Shown: piece after piece, positions 38,746-47,636 of the stretch
How positions within the stretch are numbered: position 1 is the stretch's first letter
Layout: each line of letters begins with the position of its first letter
Assembly (NCBI GenBank): GCA_963815535.1
Contig: CAWFGS010000003.1
Span: forward strand, 124,001-188,000
Direction of reading: 5' to 3'
Source: CAWFGS01 sp963815535
Lineage (GTDB): Bacteria > Pseudomonadota > Alphaproteobacteria > Sphingomonadales > Sphingomonadaceae
Length of the DNA stretch: 64,000 nucleotides
Position numbers and translations under genes: made by a program
Notes under the pieces: model-generated
The model's database searches: none
Told to the model about the DNA's origin: nothing
Seen by the model: the letters and a program-made list of their open reading frames with translations, nothing else

Positions 38746-40041
38746 GAATATCCTGTTGCTGGGGTCGGGCGGGCGCGAACATGCGCTGGCATGGAAACTG
38801 GCGCAATCCCCCCGCTGCATGGCGCTTTACGCTGCACCGGGCAATCCCGGCATCGCGGAACATGCGACAGTTGTGCGCGCTCGATGCAGGCGACCATCGC
38901 GGCAGTCGTCGCGTTCTGCCGAGAATCGCGCGATCGATCTGGTCGTCGATCGGGCCGGAAGCGCCGCTGGTCGCGGGGCTGGCCGACGATCTGCGCGCCG
39001 CCGGCATCGCGGTGTTCGGGCCGGACAAGGCCGCCGCGCAGCTGGAAGGCAGCAAGAGCTTCACCAAGGAATTGTGCGAGCGGGCCGGCATTCCCACCGC
39101 GCACTATGTCCATGCCGATACATTGGCGGATGCCGTCGGCGCACTGGACCGCTTCGACGCGCCCTACGTGTTGAAGGCCGACGGACTGGCTGCGGGCAAG
39201 GGCGTGGTCATCGCCGATACGCGCGCGGAGGCCGAGGCCGCGTTGGACGACATGTTCGGCGGGCAGTTCGGCGCGGCAGGGGCATCCGTCGTCATCGAAG
39301 AGTTCATGCGCGGAGAGGAAGCGAGCTTCTTCGCGCTGACCGACGGCACGACGGTCGTCCCGTTCGGCACGGCGCAGGATCACAAGCGAGTGGGCGATGG
39401 CGACACCGGCCCCAACACCGGCGGCATGGGCGCATACAGCCCCGCGACCGTGCTGACACCGGCGTTGCAGCGGGAGGTCATGGAACGGATCATCCAGCCC
39501 ACCGTCGCCACTCTCGCGCAATCGAGGGCATGCCCTATTCGGGCGTGCTGTTCGCCGGGCTGATGTTGACCGCAGGACGGCCCGAAACTGATCGAATACA
39601 ATGCCCGCTTCGGCGATCCCGAATGCCAGGTGCTGATGATGCGGTTGCGCGGCGATCTGGCACATATGATGTGGCTGTGCGCGACCGGCAGGCTGGACGA
39701 ACTGGATGGCCAGGCACCTGAGTTCGATGATGCCGCCGCGCTGACCGTGGTGCTGGCGGCGAAAGGATATCCCGGCGCGGCCATCAAGGGCGGCATGATC
39801 GATCTCGCCGACGCTGCGACGGATGGCGCGCGCATCTTTCAGGCAGGCACGGCGTTGGAAGACGGCGCGCTGGTGGCGAATGGCGGACGGGTTCTGACGG
39901 TCGCCGCGACGGGCGACGATGTTACGGGCGCGCAAAAAGCCGCTTACGAATCCGTGGATCGCGATCGCGTTCCCCGACGGGTTCTGTCGCCGCGACATCG
40001 GCTGGCGTGAAGTGGCGCGGGAACGGGCGTTGCGCTCGTAA
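38744..40041 (+). CDS. purD: Phosphoribosylamine-glycine ligase (frame broken)
   Basis: GARS enzyme of purine synthesis, joining phosphoribosylamine and glycine with ATP. About 430 residues. Motifs are NILLLGSGGREHALAWKLAQ, VIGPEAPLVAGLADDLRAAG, the ATP-grasp region YVLKADGLAAGKGVVIADTR, VVIEEFMRGEEASFFALTDG, GPNTGGMGAYSPA and EYNARFGDPECQVLMMRL. Breaks lie near 38880, 38945, 39525, 39580 and 39960. It is divergent from xseA with overlapping start codons. purH, another purine gene, is elsewhere in the window. Confidence 0.95.
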
Positions 40042-40126
40042 CACATTAAAAATCGGTCGAACTGTTGGTTAATTTAACATTTGTTTGTGTAATTTAGACG
40101 GCAAATATGCTTTTAGACTGCCCCTG

Positions 40127-40441
40127 ATGTCCACGCCGCCAAACACCCGTATCGCCGATCGCAACGCCGTCACCATTCCCGCCACATATCGCACCGGGAC
40201 AGGTGTGCGGCGCGATGTAACGCTGACCGATATTTCGGCGACGGGCGCGCGTTTCTACGAAAAGATCGGTTACCTGCCGCGCGGCGCGTTGATCAATATC
40301 CGCATCGACGGCATGGGTCCGTTCGACGCCGCCGTCGTATGGCAATCGTCGGGCGATACCGGTATTCAGTTTGCAAAGCCGCTATACGGGCCGATCCTGG
40401 ACCATATCGTGACCCAGCTGAACACACGCGGCGGGCTGTAA
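40127..40441 (+). CDS. PilZ domain protein
   Basis: Single-domain protein of 104 residues, a candidate cyclic-di-GMP receptor. It begins PNTRIADRNAVTIPATYRTG with an arginine in the RxxxR-like position weakly conserved, then VTLTDISATGARFYEKIGYL matching the D/NxSxxG motif, and AAVVWQSSGDTGIQFAKPL. The classical RxxxR is imperfect, so ligand binding is uncertain. The ATG at 40127 is taken over an upstream TTG. It is separate from purD by 85 AT-rich bases. Intact. Confidence 0.85.
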   Translation: MSTPPNTRIADRNAVTIPATYRTGTGVRRDVTLTDISATGARFYEKIGYLPRGALINIRIDGMGPFDAAVVWQSSGDTGIQFAKPLYGPILDHIVTQLNTRGGL

Positions 40442-40487
40442 CGCCTACGGCATACAAGCCTGCGCGAAGATGGGCCCGAAGCGGGTT

Positions 40488-41507
40488 TTACCCCATCTTC
40501 GTCGCAACCAGTTCCCGCAAATCCGTTTCCGGCCGCGCGCCGTAATGTGCGATGATTTCCGCAGCGGCGATGGCGCCCGCGCGTCAGGCAATCTTCGATG
40601 CTTTCGCCCCGCACCTGGCCCGACAGGAACCCCGCCGCGAACAGATCGCCCGCCCCGGTCGTATCGACGACCTTGTCCACCGGTTGCGCCGCGACGGCGC
40701 TGCGTTTGCCAGCGGCGACGGCCACCGCCCCATCGGCCCCGCGCGTGGCGACCAGCACCGGCACTTTCGCCGGACAATTCGTTCAAGCCCGGCATCGAAA
40801 TCGTCCTTGCCCGTCAGCGTCGCCAGTTCCGTTTCGTTGACGAACAGGATGTCGATCAGCCCTTCTGCGATCAGAGCGCGAAAATCGTCGCCGTGGCGTT
40901 CGATGACGAAGCTTTCGGACGCGGTGAACGCCACCTTGCGCCCCGCTTCGCGTGCGACGGCGATCGCGCGGCGCATGGCGCGGCGCGGCTCTTCGGGATC
41001 CCACAGATACCCTTCCAGATAGAGGATCGCGGCGTCGCGGATCATGTCTTCGGACAGGGCGGCGGGCGGCAGGAACTGGCTCGCGCCCAGAAACGTGTTC
41101 ATCGTGCGTTCGCCATCGGGCGTCACGAAGATCAGGCAGCGTGCGGTCGGTGGCTCCGCATCGCGCACCGGCGTATCGAATGCGATCCCGGCGGCGCGGA
41201 TATCGTGGCTGAACACCTCGCCCAGCTGATCGTCCGCCACCTGACCGATAAAGGCGCATTTCGCGCCCAGATTGGCAAGGCCGGCCAGCGTGTTGGCCGC
41301 CGATCCGCCCGAAATCTCGCGCGCCGGGCCCATCGCATCGTATAGTCGCTTCGCCCCATCGGCATCGACCAGCGACATACCGCCGCGCGCCATGCCCAGC
41401 TCCGTGATCTTTGCATCGTCGCACGGGGCCATCACGTCCACGATGGCATTGCCGATCGCGATAACGTCGTAAGTCGGCGGGGGAGCGGAATTGGCTGCGT
41501 CGGGCAT
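40488..41507 (-). CDS. Adenosine kinase (PfkB family)
   Basis: Ribokinase-fold sugar kinase of about 335 residues, similar to bacterial adenosine kinases. The start is YDVIAIGNAIVDVMAPCDD; the substrate region REISGGSAANTLAGLANLGA follows. The catalytic and anion-hole motif is VDTTGAGDLFAAGFLSGQVR near residue 270. In sphingomonads this gene is usually annotated as adenosine kinase; other nucleosides or sugars are possible. Frame breaks lie near 40775 and 40585. Convergent with the PilZ gene. Confidence 0.9.
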
Positions 41508-41619
41508 AAAAATCCTGATATCGATTGGGTTCGCGCGGCAGTAGCGGGTGGCGGGCCCTGCGCCAAGTGCCGTCGCAGGCGATTGACCTGCACGCCCCTA
41601 TCACGCCAGACCGGCCCGC

Positions 41620-42318
41620 ATGATATTGCTGCTATCTTCCCTCTTGCGCGCCATCGGCCAGTTGCGCGATCCGGCCATCCTGCGCGTCCTGGGCAAGAGC
41701 GTGGCCGCGACGCTGGCGATATTCGCGGCCCTTGGGGCAACGTTATGGTGGCTCATCGAACCGATCGTGGACGGCTGGATCGCAGCCTATATCGACGATA
41801 CCTATACGGATGGCGTTGCGGCCCTGCTGTCGGCGCTGGTTCTGGCCGTTATGGGATGGCTGCTGTTCCGTCTGATCGCGCTGGCAGTGGTGCAGTTCTT
41901 CGCCGACGAAATCGTCGCGGCGGTGGAGGCTCGCCATTATCCCGATCGGGCGGCCACGGCGCGGACGCTGCCCCTGCACGAAGAAATCGCCTATTGCGCG
42001 CGTGCGATCATCCGCGCGCTGATTGCCAATATCGTCGCTGCACCCGTGGCCATCGCGCTGATATTCACGGCCATCGGTCCGGCAGTGCTGCTGTTCGCCG
42101 TCAACGCCTGGCTGCTGGGACGCGAGCTGCGCGATATGGCGTAGATACGGCATAGTCGGCGGGGCGAGGTCGCGCCGGTCGGTCCTGTGGCCCGCTTCGC
42201 GCTGGGCGGCGTGACTGCGGCACTGTTGGCCGTGCCGATCGTCAATCTGCTTGCCCCCATCATCGGGGCGGCTACTGCGACGCATATGGTTCATCGGGCG
42301 CGAAGGAAACGAGCATGA
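41620..42318 (+). CDS. EI24/CysZ-like membrane protein
   Basis: Integral membrane protein of about 230 residues of the EI24 domain family, related to the sulfate transporter CysZ. Hydrophobic segments include VAATLAIFAALGATLWWLIE, LLSALVLAVMGWLLFRLIAL and IANIVAAPVAIALIFTAIG. After a frame break near 42140 a fourth segment (TAALLAVPIVNLLAPIIGAA) and a basic tail THMVHRARRKRA follow. The final TGA overlaps the next start (ATGA), which supports the longer reading over the in-frame stop at 42144. Its role here is unknown. Confidence 0.82.
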
Positions 42319-42785
42319 TTGCGGCAGGGGGGCGTTTACGAATAATGGTGGCGGCGGCGATTTCGGCGGCCCTGTCCGCTTGCGTGGCGTCGGACGGCGG
42401 CAGCGGCAATTCCGGCGTTCGGGGCCCTTCGCAAACCGCACGGGCGCCCGCCATTCCGCCGCAATCGGTGCGTCCGTTCCGCACCAATCCGCGCACACCC
42501 ACCACCGGGTTTCGACCCGCGCCCGTCATGAACGTGCCAGGGCTGGATGGGGTGATCGGCCAGAATGCCGATGCATTGCAGCGCGTGTTCGGCCCACCGC
42601 GTTTGAATGTGGTCGAAGGCGACGTGCGGAAATTGCAGTTCAGCGGCGAAGCATGCGTTCTCGACGTCTATCTCTATCCACCCCGCCCCGGCGGCGAACC
42701 GCAAGCGACCTATATCGACGCCCGCCGCGCCAGCGACGGCTTCGACGTGGACCGCGCCGCCTGCGCCAACGCTCTCAAACGGTAA
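42315..42785 (+). CDS. Hypothetical lipoprotein
   Basis: Protein of 156 residues. The N-terminus (GRLRIMVAAAISAALSAC) ends in a lipobox with cysteine near residue 23. A Pro/Arg-rich linker follows, then a conserved-looking domain with GLDGVIGQNADALQRVFGPP and GEACVLDVYLYPPRPGGEPQ, a pattern often seen in small outer-membrane-assembly-type lipoproteins. No firm family is recognised. Its ATG overlaps the EI24 stop, so it is coupled to it. Intact. Confidence 0.75.
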   Translation: MIAAGGRLRIMVAAAISAALSACVASDGGSGNSGVRGPSQTARAPAIPPQSVRPFRTNPRTPTTGFRPAPVMNVPGLDGVIGQNADALQRVFGPPRLNVVEGDVRKLQFSGEACVLDVYLYPPRPGGEPQATYIDARRASDGFDVDRAACANALKR

Positions 42786-42808
42786 TAATTCTCACTTTAC
42801 AGCAAAGC

Positions 42809-42926
42809 AACTTCGTCAGGTTCGAGCGAAAACGTCGTCATTCGAGAACCGGCGCGCAGCGGACAACAAGTCCGTGAGCACCGGAAGCGCAGCATGGCGA
42901 CGTTTGCAGCCGAACCTGACGAAGTT
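42809..42926. repeat. Inverted-repeat element beside sufA
   Basis: Arms of 29 bases at 42809-42837 and 42898-42926 are reverse complements with a few mismatches, both starting AACTTCGTCAGGTTCG when read inward. The 60-base centre holds a smaller imperfect CCGG-rich palindrome. It fills the whole gap between the lipoprotein gene and the sufA stop. It resembles a REP or MITE-like intergenic element and may act as a bidirectional terminator. Confidence 0.75.
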
Positions 42927-43282
42927 TAGACCATGAAGGATTCGCCGCAGCCACAGGCACCCTTGGCATTGGGGTTTTCGAACACGAACCCGGCGGTGAA
43001 ATCGTCTTCGCGCCAATCCATGACGCTGCCGACCAGATAGAGCACGCTGGCCCCGTCGATGTAGAATACGCCGCCCGGAGTCGTGATCTTCTCGTCGAAC
43101 TTGGCTTCCTCCGTCACGTAATCGACCGAATAGGCGAGGCCGGAACATCCACGGCGCGGGGTGCTGAGCTTGACCCCCACCGCATCGGCGGGGGCTTTCG
43201 CCATCAGATCGGCCACGCGCTGTTCCGCACCTTTGGTCAGGGTCACGGCGGCGGGCAGGGTGCGAGTTTTCGTATCGACCAT
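42926..43282 (-). CDS. sufA: Fe-S cluster assembly A-type carrier SufA
   Basis: A-type carrier protein that delivers Fe-S clusters to targets. About 118 residues from the ATG at 43282. The three conserved cysteines are in PRRGCSGLAYSVDYV and NAKGACGCGESFMV. The start overlaps the sufT stop by one base (TGATG); an upstream in-frame start is rejected because it would overlap sufT widely. It is the last gene of the suf operon and runs into the inverted-repeat element. Intact. Confidence 0.93.
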   Translation of the reverse strand: MVDTKTRTLPAAVTLTKGAEQRVADLMAKAPADAVGVKLSTPRRGCSGLAYSVDYVTEEAKFDEKITTPGGVFYIDGASVLYLVGSVMDWREDDFTAGFVFENPNAKGACGCGESFMV

Positions 43283-43785
43283 CACAGCATTCCCAGTTCG
43301 AGGCGGGCCTCGTCGCTCATCTTCGCGGGATCCCACGGTGGATCCCACACCAGCACCACTTCCGCATCGCGCACGCCGGGCACGGCGCCCGCGCGCAGTT
43401 CGACTTCCGCGGGCATCGATTCGGCGACCGGGCAGTTGGGCGTGGTCAACGTCATGCTGACGGTTACGTCGGCTTCGTCATCCACCTCCACGCCGTAGAT
43501 CAGGCCCAGATCGTAGATATTGACCGGAATTTCAGGGTCGTAGATTTCCTTCATCGCGGCGATCACCGCGTCATGGATTGCGCCGCCAGGTTCGCCGGGC
43601 GCGACCTGTTCGGGTTTTTTCTGCAGAAACCCTTCGAGGTAATCGCGCTTGCGCTCCAGTTTCTCGGGCATCGTTTCGGCCGATATTTCCATTTCCGCCG
43701 GTTCATCGGCATCGGCCACCATCGCACGTTTTGCAGGCGGCACGGCCTTGACCTCTTCGACTGTGAATGTGCGTTCGTCACTCAT
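43282..43785 (-). CDS. sufT: SUF system MIP18-like protein SufT
   Basis: DUF59/MIP18 family maturation factor of 167 residues. The C-terminal 100 residues show the family: AVIAAMKEIYDPEIPVNIYD, LGLIYGVEVDD, VSMTLTTPNCPVAESMPAEV with the single conserved cysteine, and VLVWDPPWDPAKMSDEARLE. The N-terminal 60 residues are acidic and variable. It helps Fe-S protein maturation under high demand. It overlaps sufS upstream (ATGA) and sufA downstream. Intact. Confidence 0.93.
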   Translation of the reverse strand: MSDERTFTVEEVKAVPPAKRAMVADADEPAEMEISAETMPEKLERKRDYLEGFLQKKPEQVAPGEPGGAIHDAVIAAMKEIYDPEIPVNIYDLGLIYGVEVDDEADVTVSMTLTTPNCPVAESMPAEVELRAGAVPGVRDAEVVLVWDPPWDPAKMSDEARLELGML

Positions 43786-45014
43786 CCGAAAATCCTCATC
43801 GTTCGATCGATCCCGCGCAGCAGGGCGTCGATGTCGCCTTCGTCGCTATACAGGCCGAAACTGGCGCGCGCCGTGGCCGGAACGCCCAGATGTTTCATCA
43901 GGGGCTGACAGCAATGATGCCCGGCCCGGATCGCGACGTTCTCTTCATCCAATATGGTGCCCAGATCGTGGGGGTGAACCCCCTCCAGTTCGAAAGAGAC
44001 GATCCCGGCGGATTTTTCCGGCCCGAACAGGCGGACTTTGCCCGATTGGCGAAGCGCGTCGCGCAACGTCGCCGCCAGCCCGCTTTCATGCGCGAACAGG
44101 CTTTCCATATCCAGCGCATCGACATAATCCACTGCCGCGTGCAGCGCGATCGCCTCGGTAATCATGGGCGTGCCCGCTTCGAAACGCTGGGGCGCGGCGC
44201 CATAGGTGCTTTCTTCGAAAGACACGGCATCGATCATCGCGCCGCCACCTTGATAGGGAGGCATGGCGTTCAAGCAGTTCCTCCCGCCCCCACAGCACGC
44301 CGATGCCGGTCGGACCGTAGAGCTTGTGGCCCGACAGGACGTAGAAATCGCACTCCAGTTCCGCCATGTTCAACCGCATGCGCGGCGCGGCCTGGCAACC
44401 GTCGAGCAGCAGCTTCGCACCCACTGCATGGGCCAGCTTGGCCGCACGTTTGGCGGCCAGAATCGACCCCAGCACGTTGGAGACATGCGCCAGCGCGACG
44501 ATCTTGTGCGCGGGCGTCAACATCGTTTCCAGGGCGTCGAGATCGATCAGGCCGTCGTCGGTCAACGGACAGACATCGATCGCCGCCCCGGTTTTCTGTG
44601 CGATCAACTGCCACGGCACGATGTTGGAATGATGTTCCAGCTGGCTCAACACGATGCGGTCGCCGGGCTGTCAAATTCGCCCCGCCCCAACTGGACGCGA
44701 CCAGATTGATCCCTTCGGTCGCGCCACGCACGAATACGACCTCGTTTTCGCTATCCGCCCCGATGAAGTCCGCGACGCGGCGGCGAGCCGCTTCGTAGCC
44801 CAAAGTCATCTGCGCGGACCGGCTGTACACGCCGCGATGGACGGTGGCGTAGTCGCTGCCCAAGGCGCGGGCCATCGCGTCGATCACGCTTTTGCGGCTT
44901 GTGCGCAGTCGCGGCGGTGTCGAGATAATGCCACGGCGCGCCGCCACCCGTCAGCATTCCGGGAAAATCGGCCTTACGCGCGAAAGCGGTGGAGATTGCG
45001 GTCATGTCGTTCAC
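43782..45014 (-). CDS. sufS: Cysteine desulfurase SufS (frame broken)
   Basis: PLP enzyme releasing persulfide sulfur from cysteine, group II desulfurase. About 410 residues. Motifs are YLDTAATAHKPQ, VHRGVYSRSAQMTLGYEAAR, FVRGATEGINLVASSWG, QLEHHSNIVPWQLIAQKTGA, the PLP lysine in YVLSGHKLYGPTGIGVLWGR and the active cysteine in IRAGHHCCQPLMKHLG. Breaks lie near 44895, 44675 and 44265. The GTG at 45014 overlaps the sufD stop; an ATG at 45005 is the alternative. sufE is not in the window. Confidence 0.95.
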
Positions 45015-45769
45015 AGCTTGCCTTCCAATGCGGCCAGCGCCAGTTCCAGCAGGCGTTCGCGCTCATCCTCGTCATCCAGCCCCACGAACGCATCCGCCAG
45101 AAACGCGCGGATCAGCAGTTTGCGCGCCGCCGCGGGCGAAATACCGCGCGCCGCCATGTAATACGCTGCCGCTTCGTCCAGCTGACCCACGGTTGCGCCA
45201 TGCGCGCATTTGACATCGTCGGCATAGATTTCCAGCTGCGGCACGGCATTGGCGCTGGCGCCCTTGTTCAGCAGCAACCCCTTGAAGTCTTGCCCCGCAT
45301 CGGTTTTCTGGGCGTCCTTCACCACGTCGATCCGGCCCAGGAAATTGCCCGTACCGGTGTCCCAATGCACCGCGCGCACCACCTGATTGGAAGTTCCATC
45401 GGGCTCCGCATGGGTCAGATGGGTCACGAATTCGCGAGTCGTATCGCCGCCGCCCACGGTGACGCCGCCGAATTCGAAATGCGCGCCCCGTTCCAGATGG
45501 ATGACGACTTCCACCCGGCCAAGTTGGCTGCCCGCGATGACGGCGAACAATTCGCACCGCCCGCCCGCGCCGACCTTGACGCGAATGCGGCGCAGATCGG
45601 TGCCGTCCGTATCGTCGAGCACCAGGCAATCGCGGATGGTTTCACCGGCGGCAACGTCGATATCGCGCCATGCCTCGAACCGGTCCATGTCCAGCGTTTT
45701 GAGCGCATCGACATCGGAATAGCGCCACGCCTCGTCGCGGCGAGTGGGGAAGGATGCTACTTTGGTCAT
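45011..45769 (-). CDS. sufD: Fe-S cluster scaffold subunit SufD
   Basis: Partner of SufB and SufC in the scaffold complex. About 252 residues, shorter than the E. coli protein but usual for sphingomonads. Segments are FPTRRDEAWRYSDVDAL, GGDTTREFVTHLTHAEPDGT and YADDVKCAHGATVGQLDEAA, then YMAARGISPAAARKLLIRAF. The ATG at 45769 is preferred to an earlier in-frame codon whose extra residues (SASPREPN type) are encoded by the upstream inverted-repeat element. Intact. It is separated from sufC by that element. Confidence 0.93.
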   Translation of the reverse strand: MTKVASFPTRRDEAWRYSDVDALKTLDMDRFEAWRDIDVAAGETIRDCLVLDDTDGTDLRRIRVKVGAGGRCELFAVIAGSQLGRVEVVIHLERGAHFEFGGVTVGGGDTTREFVTHLTHAEPDGTSNQVVRAVHWDTGTGNFLGRIDVVKDAQKTDAGQDFKGLLLNKGASANAVPQLEIYADDVKCAHGATVGQLDEAAAYYMAARGISPAAARKLLIRAFLADAFVGLDDEDERERLLELALAALEGKL

Positions 45770-45792
45770 GCGATGATCTGGGCGCAGGTTTG

Positions 45793-46014
45793 GTTCACGC
45801 GGAGACGCGGAGACGCGGAGAAGAAGGGGATTTTTGTTCTGAGAGGCGCAGAGGCGCAAAGATAAAACTTTTGCGGCGCAGCCGCCCCGTTTCCCAAATT
45901 CGGTGCAGCACCGGTGATTTTTTCGTAAGCGCCTGCGGCGGGCAAAAGGCCTCCGCGCTTCTGCGCGAAAGATCCCTTACTTTCTTCTCCGCGTCTCGGC
46001 GTCTCCGCGTGAAC
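45793..46014. repeat. Inverted-repeat element between sufC and sufD
   Basis: Terminal arms of 33 bases, 45793-45825 and 45982-46014, are reverse complements at 32 of 33 positions; each starts GTTCACGCGGAGACGC when read inward and contains two or three GGAGACGC-type periods. The 156-base interior carries further GGCGCAGAGGCGCAAAG-type words. This is the widely scattered intergenic repeat that gives spurious peptides such as HAETPRRGEE. It splits the suf operon but holds no convincing gene. Confidence 0.85.
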
Positions 46015-46034
46015 CCATTCTTTAGCCGGAAAAA

Positions 46035-46802
46035 TCACGCCGCAGCCTCCGCCATGACGCCGTCGTACCCTTCGTCTTCCAACCGATGCGCCAGATCCGG
46101 CCCGCCGGTTGTCACGATCCGCCCATCGGCCAGCACATGGACGAAGTCCGGCTTCACATAATCGAGCAGCCGCTGGTAATGCGTGATCATCAGCACCGCT
46201 TTGTCCGGCCCGCCATCCTTCTGGCGCATGATGGCGTTGATGCCGTCGCTCACCACGCGCAGCGCATCGATGTCGAGGCCGCTGTCGGTTTCGTCCAGCA
46301 CCGCGAATTGCGGATCGAGAATGCCCATCTGCACCATCTCGGCGCGCTTCTTCTCGCCACCGGAAAACCCGACATTCACTTGCCGTTTCAGCATATCCAT
46401 GTCGAGCTTGAGCAGCGCGGCTTTCTCCTTCGCCAGTTTCAAAAACTCGCCGCCCGACAGGGGTTCTTCGCCGCGCGCGCCGCGCTGGGCGTTCAAGGCT
46501 TCGCGCAGGAACTGCACATTGGACACGCCGGGAATTTCGACCGGGTACTGGAACCCCAGAAACAGACCGGTCGCGGCGCGTTCATGCGGTTCCAGATCGA
46601 GCAGATCCCGTCCATTGAACGTCACGGACCCCGCAGTCACTTCGTAACCGGGCCGCCCGCCCAGCACGTAGGACAAGGTCGATTTGCCCGCGCCATTGGG
46701 GCCCATGATCGCATGGACCTCGCCCGCATTCACTTCGAGAGTCAGCCCCTTGAGGATCGGCGTATCGCCGACGGTGGCGTGAAGATTGTCGATTTTCAGC
46801 AT
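46035..46802 (-). CDS. sufC: Fe-S assembly ATPase SufC
   Basis: ABC-type ATPase of the SufBCD scaffold, 255 residues. Walker A is IMGPNGAGKSTLSYVLGG, the signature motif VGFSGGEKKRAEMVQMG and Walker B FAVLDETDSGLDIDALR, followed by the switch histidine in LMITHYQRLLDYV. The ATG at 46802 overlaps the stop of the preceding hypothetical gene (TGATG), so the earlier in-frame codon at 46817 is less likely. Intact. Confidence 0.97.
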   Translation of the reverse strand: MLKIDNLHATVGDTPILKGLTLEVNAGEVHAIMGPNGAGKSTLSYVLGGRPGYEVTAGSVTFNGRDLLDLEPHERAATGLFLGFQYPVEIPGVSNVQFLREALNAQRGARGEEPLSGGEFLKLAKEKAALLKLDMDMLKRQVNVGFSGGEKKRAEMVQMGILDPQFAVLDETDSGLDIDALRVVSDGINAIMRQKDGGPDKAVLMITHYQRLLDYVKPDFVHVLADGRIVTTGGPDLAHRLEDEGYDGVMAEAAA

Positions 46803-47151
46803 CAGTCGTTCTTCCATGCGCGCATCGCGACCACTCTGGTCAGCGCGTAATCGAGGGAATAGGCGCGGAACCGGTTTTCGAAACCGTCCGCATCGTCGGG
46901 ATGAAGGCCGGATGCCCGCGCATCGGCGCTTTTCTCCGTCCTAAGGGTCAGTGCCGCCTCGACGAAAAGCGGGCGGCATTTGTGAACCACGGCGCGCGCC
47001 ACGATGTCGGCAGCTTCACGCGAATCTTCATAATCGAGCGCGGCATCGGTCAGGCATTGATAGTAACGGTCGAGAACGGGTTTTTCACCCGCTTCGGCTG
47101 TCGCCGCGACGCTGGGTTGAGGAGGAGGAGGGCAGCCATGGTCGCGATCAT
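46802..47151 (-). CDS. Hypothetical exported protein in the suf operon
   Basis: Protein of about 117 residues. The ATG at 47151 overlaps the DUF559 stop (TGATG) and gives MIATMAALLLL, a signal-peptide-like start; a single-base break near 47118 then joins it to VAATAEAGEKPVLDRYYQCL. The mature part has AALDYEDSREAADIVARAVV and HKCRPLFVEAALTLRTEKSA with two cysteines. No family is recognised. Its position between DUF559 and sufC, coupled at both ends, shows it is part of the operon. Confidence 0.6.
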
Positions 47152-47636
47152 CAGAACCGGCTCCGATGGTGCATCCCGTCATCGCGGCGGGGCGGGGGCG
47201 AACGGCGCGGCTTGTCGAACGGTTGCTGCAATTCGGTCAGGATGGCGTCTTTCACCGCATCGAGATCGTCCAGCACCTGCGGCGCGGTGAAGCGCATCAC
47301 GCGCACGCCGACATCGCGCAGCTTGCGGTCGGACAATTCCTCGATCGTCGCGTCGGCTTGCGTTTCGCCGCTGATTTCCACCACCAGCCACCGCGCCTTG
47401 CACGCGAAATCGACGACGCTGGAACCCATCACGACCTCGCGGTTGAACGCGTAATTGCCAAGCTGCTTGTTCTCCAGCGCCGACCACAGGAGCTTGTGCG
47501 CGTCGGACGGATGCCGCCGATTGTAGCGCGCACGATCATGCAGCGCGTCCTTGCGCTTTTCCGACACGGACCACGCGGCGGTTTTGTCGGTCTTGGCGGT
47601 GGCCGCGCCAAGCGAAAGTTTGGGGCGGTCAGTCAC
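47151..47636 (-). CDS. DUF559 endonuclease-like protein (first)
   Basis: Vsr/PD-(D/E)XK-like DUF559 protein of 161 residues. The core is RYNRRHPSDAHKLLWSALEN, FNREVVMGSSVVDFACKARW, LVVEISGETQ and LRDVGVRVMRFTAPQVLDDL, giving the D...ExK-like pattern with ExS in place of ExD. It starts with GTG 47636 overlapping the stop of the second DUF559 gene (GTGA) and ends overlapping the hypothetical gene. Biochemical role is unknown. Intact. The basic Pro-rich tail RRSPPPRRDD is unusual. Confidence 0.82.
   Translation of the reverse strand: MTDRPKLSLGAATAKTDKTAAWSVSEKRKDALHDRARYNRRHPSDAHKLLWSALENKQLGNYAFNREVVMGSSVVDFACKARWLVVEISGETQADATIEELSDRKLRDVGVRVMRFTAPQVLDDLDAVKDAILTELQQPFDKPRRSPPPRRDDGMHHRSRF

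Noticed and set aside
45766..46038. 90-codon minus-strand frame starting MIFPAKEWVHAETPRRGEE
   Set aside because: It is encoded by the inverted-repeat element between sufC and sufD and is a known kind of spurious product.
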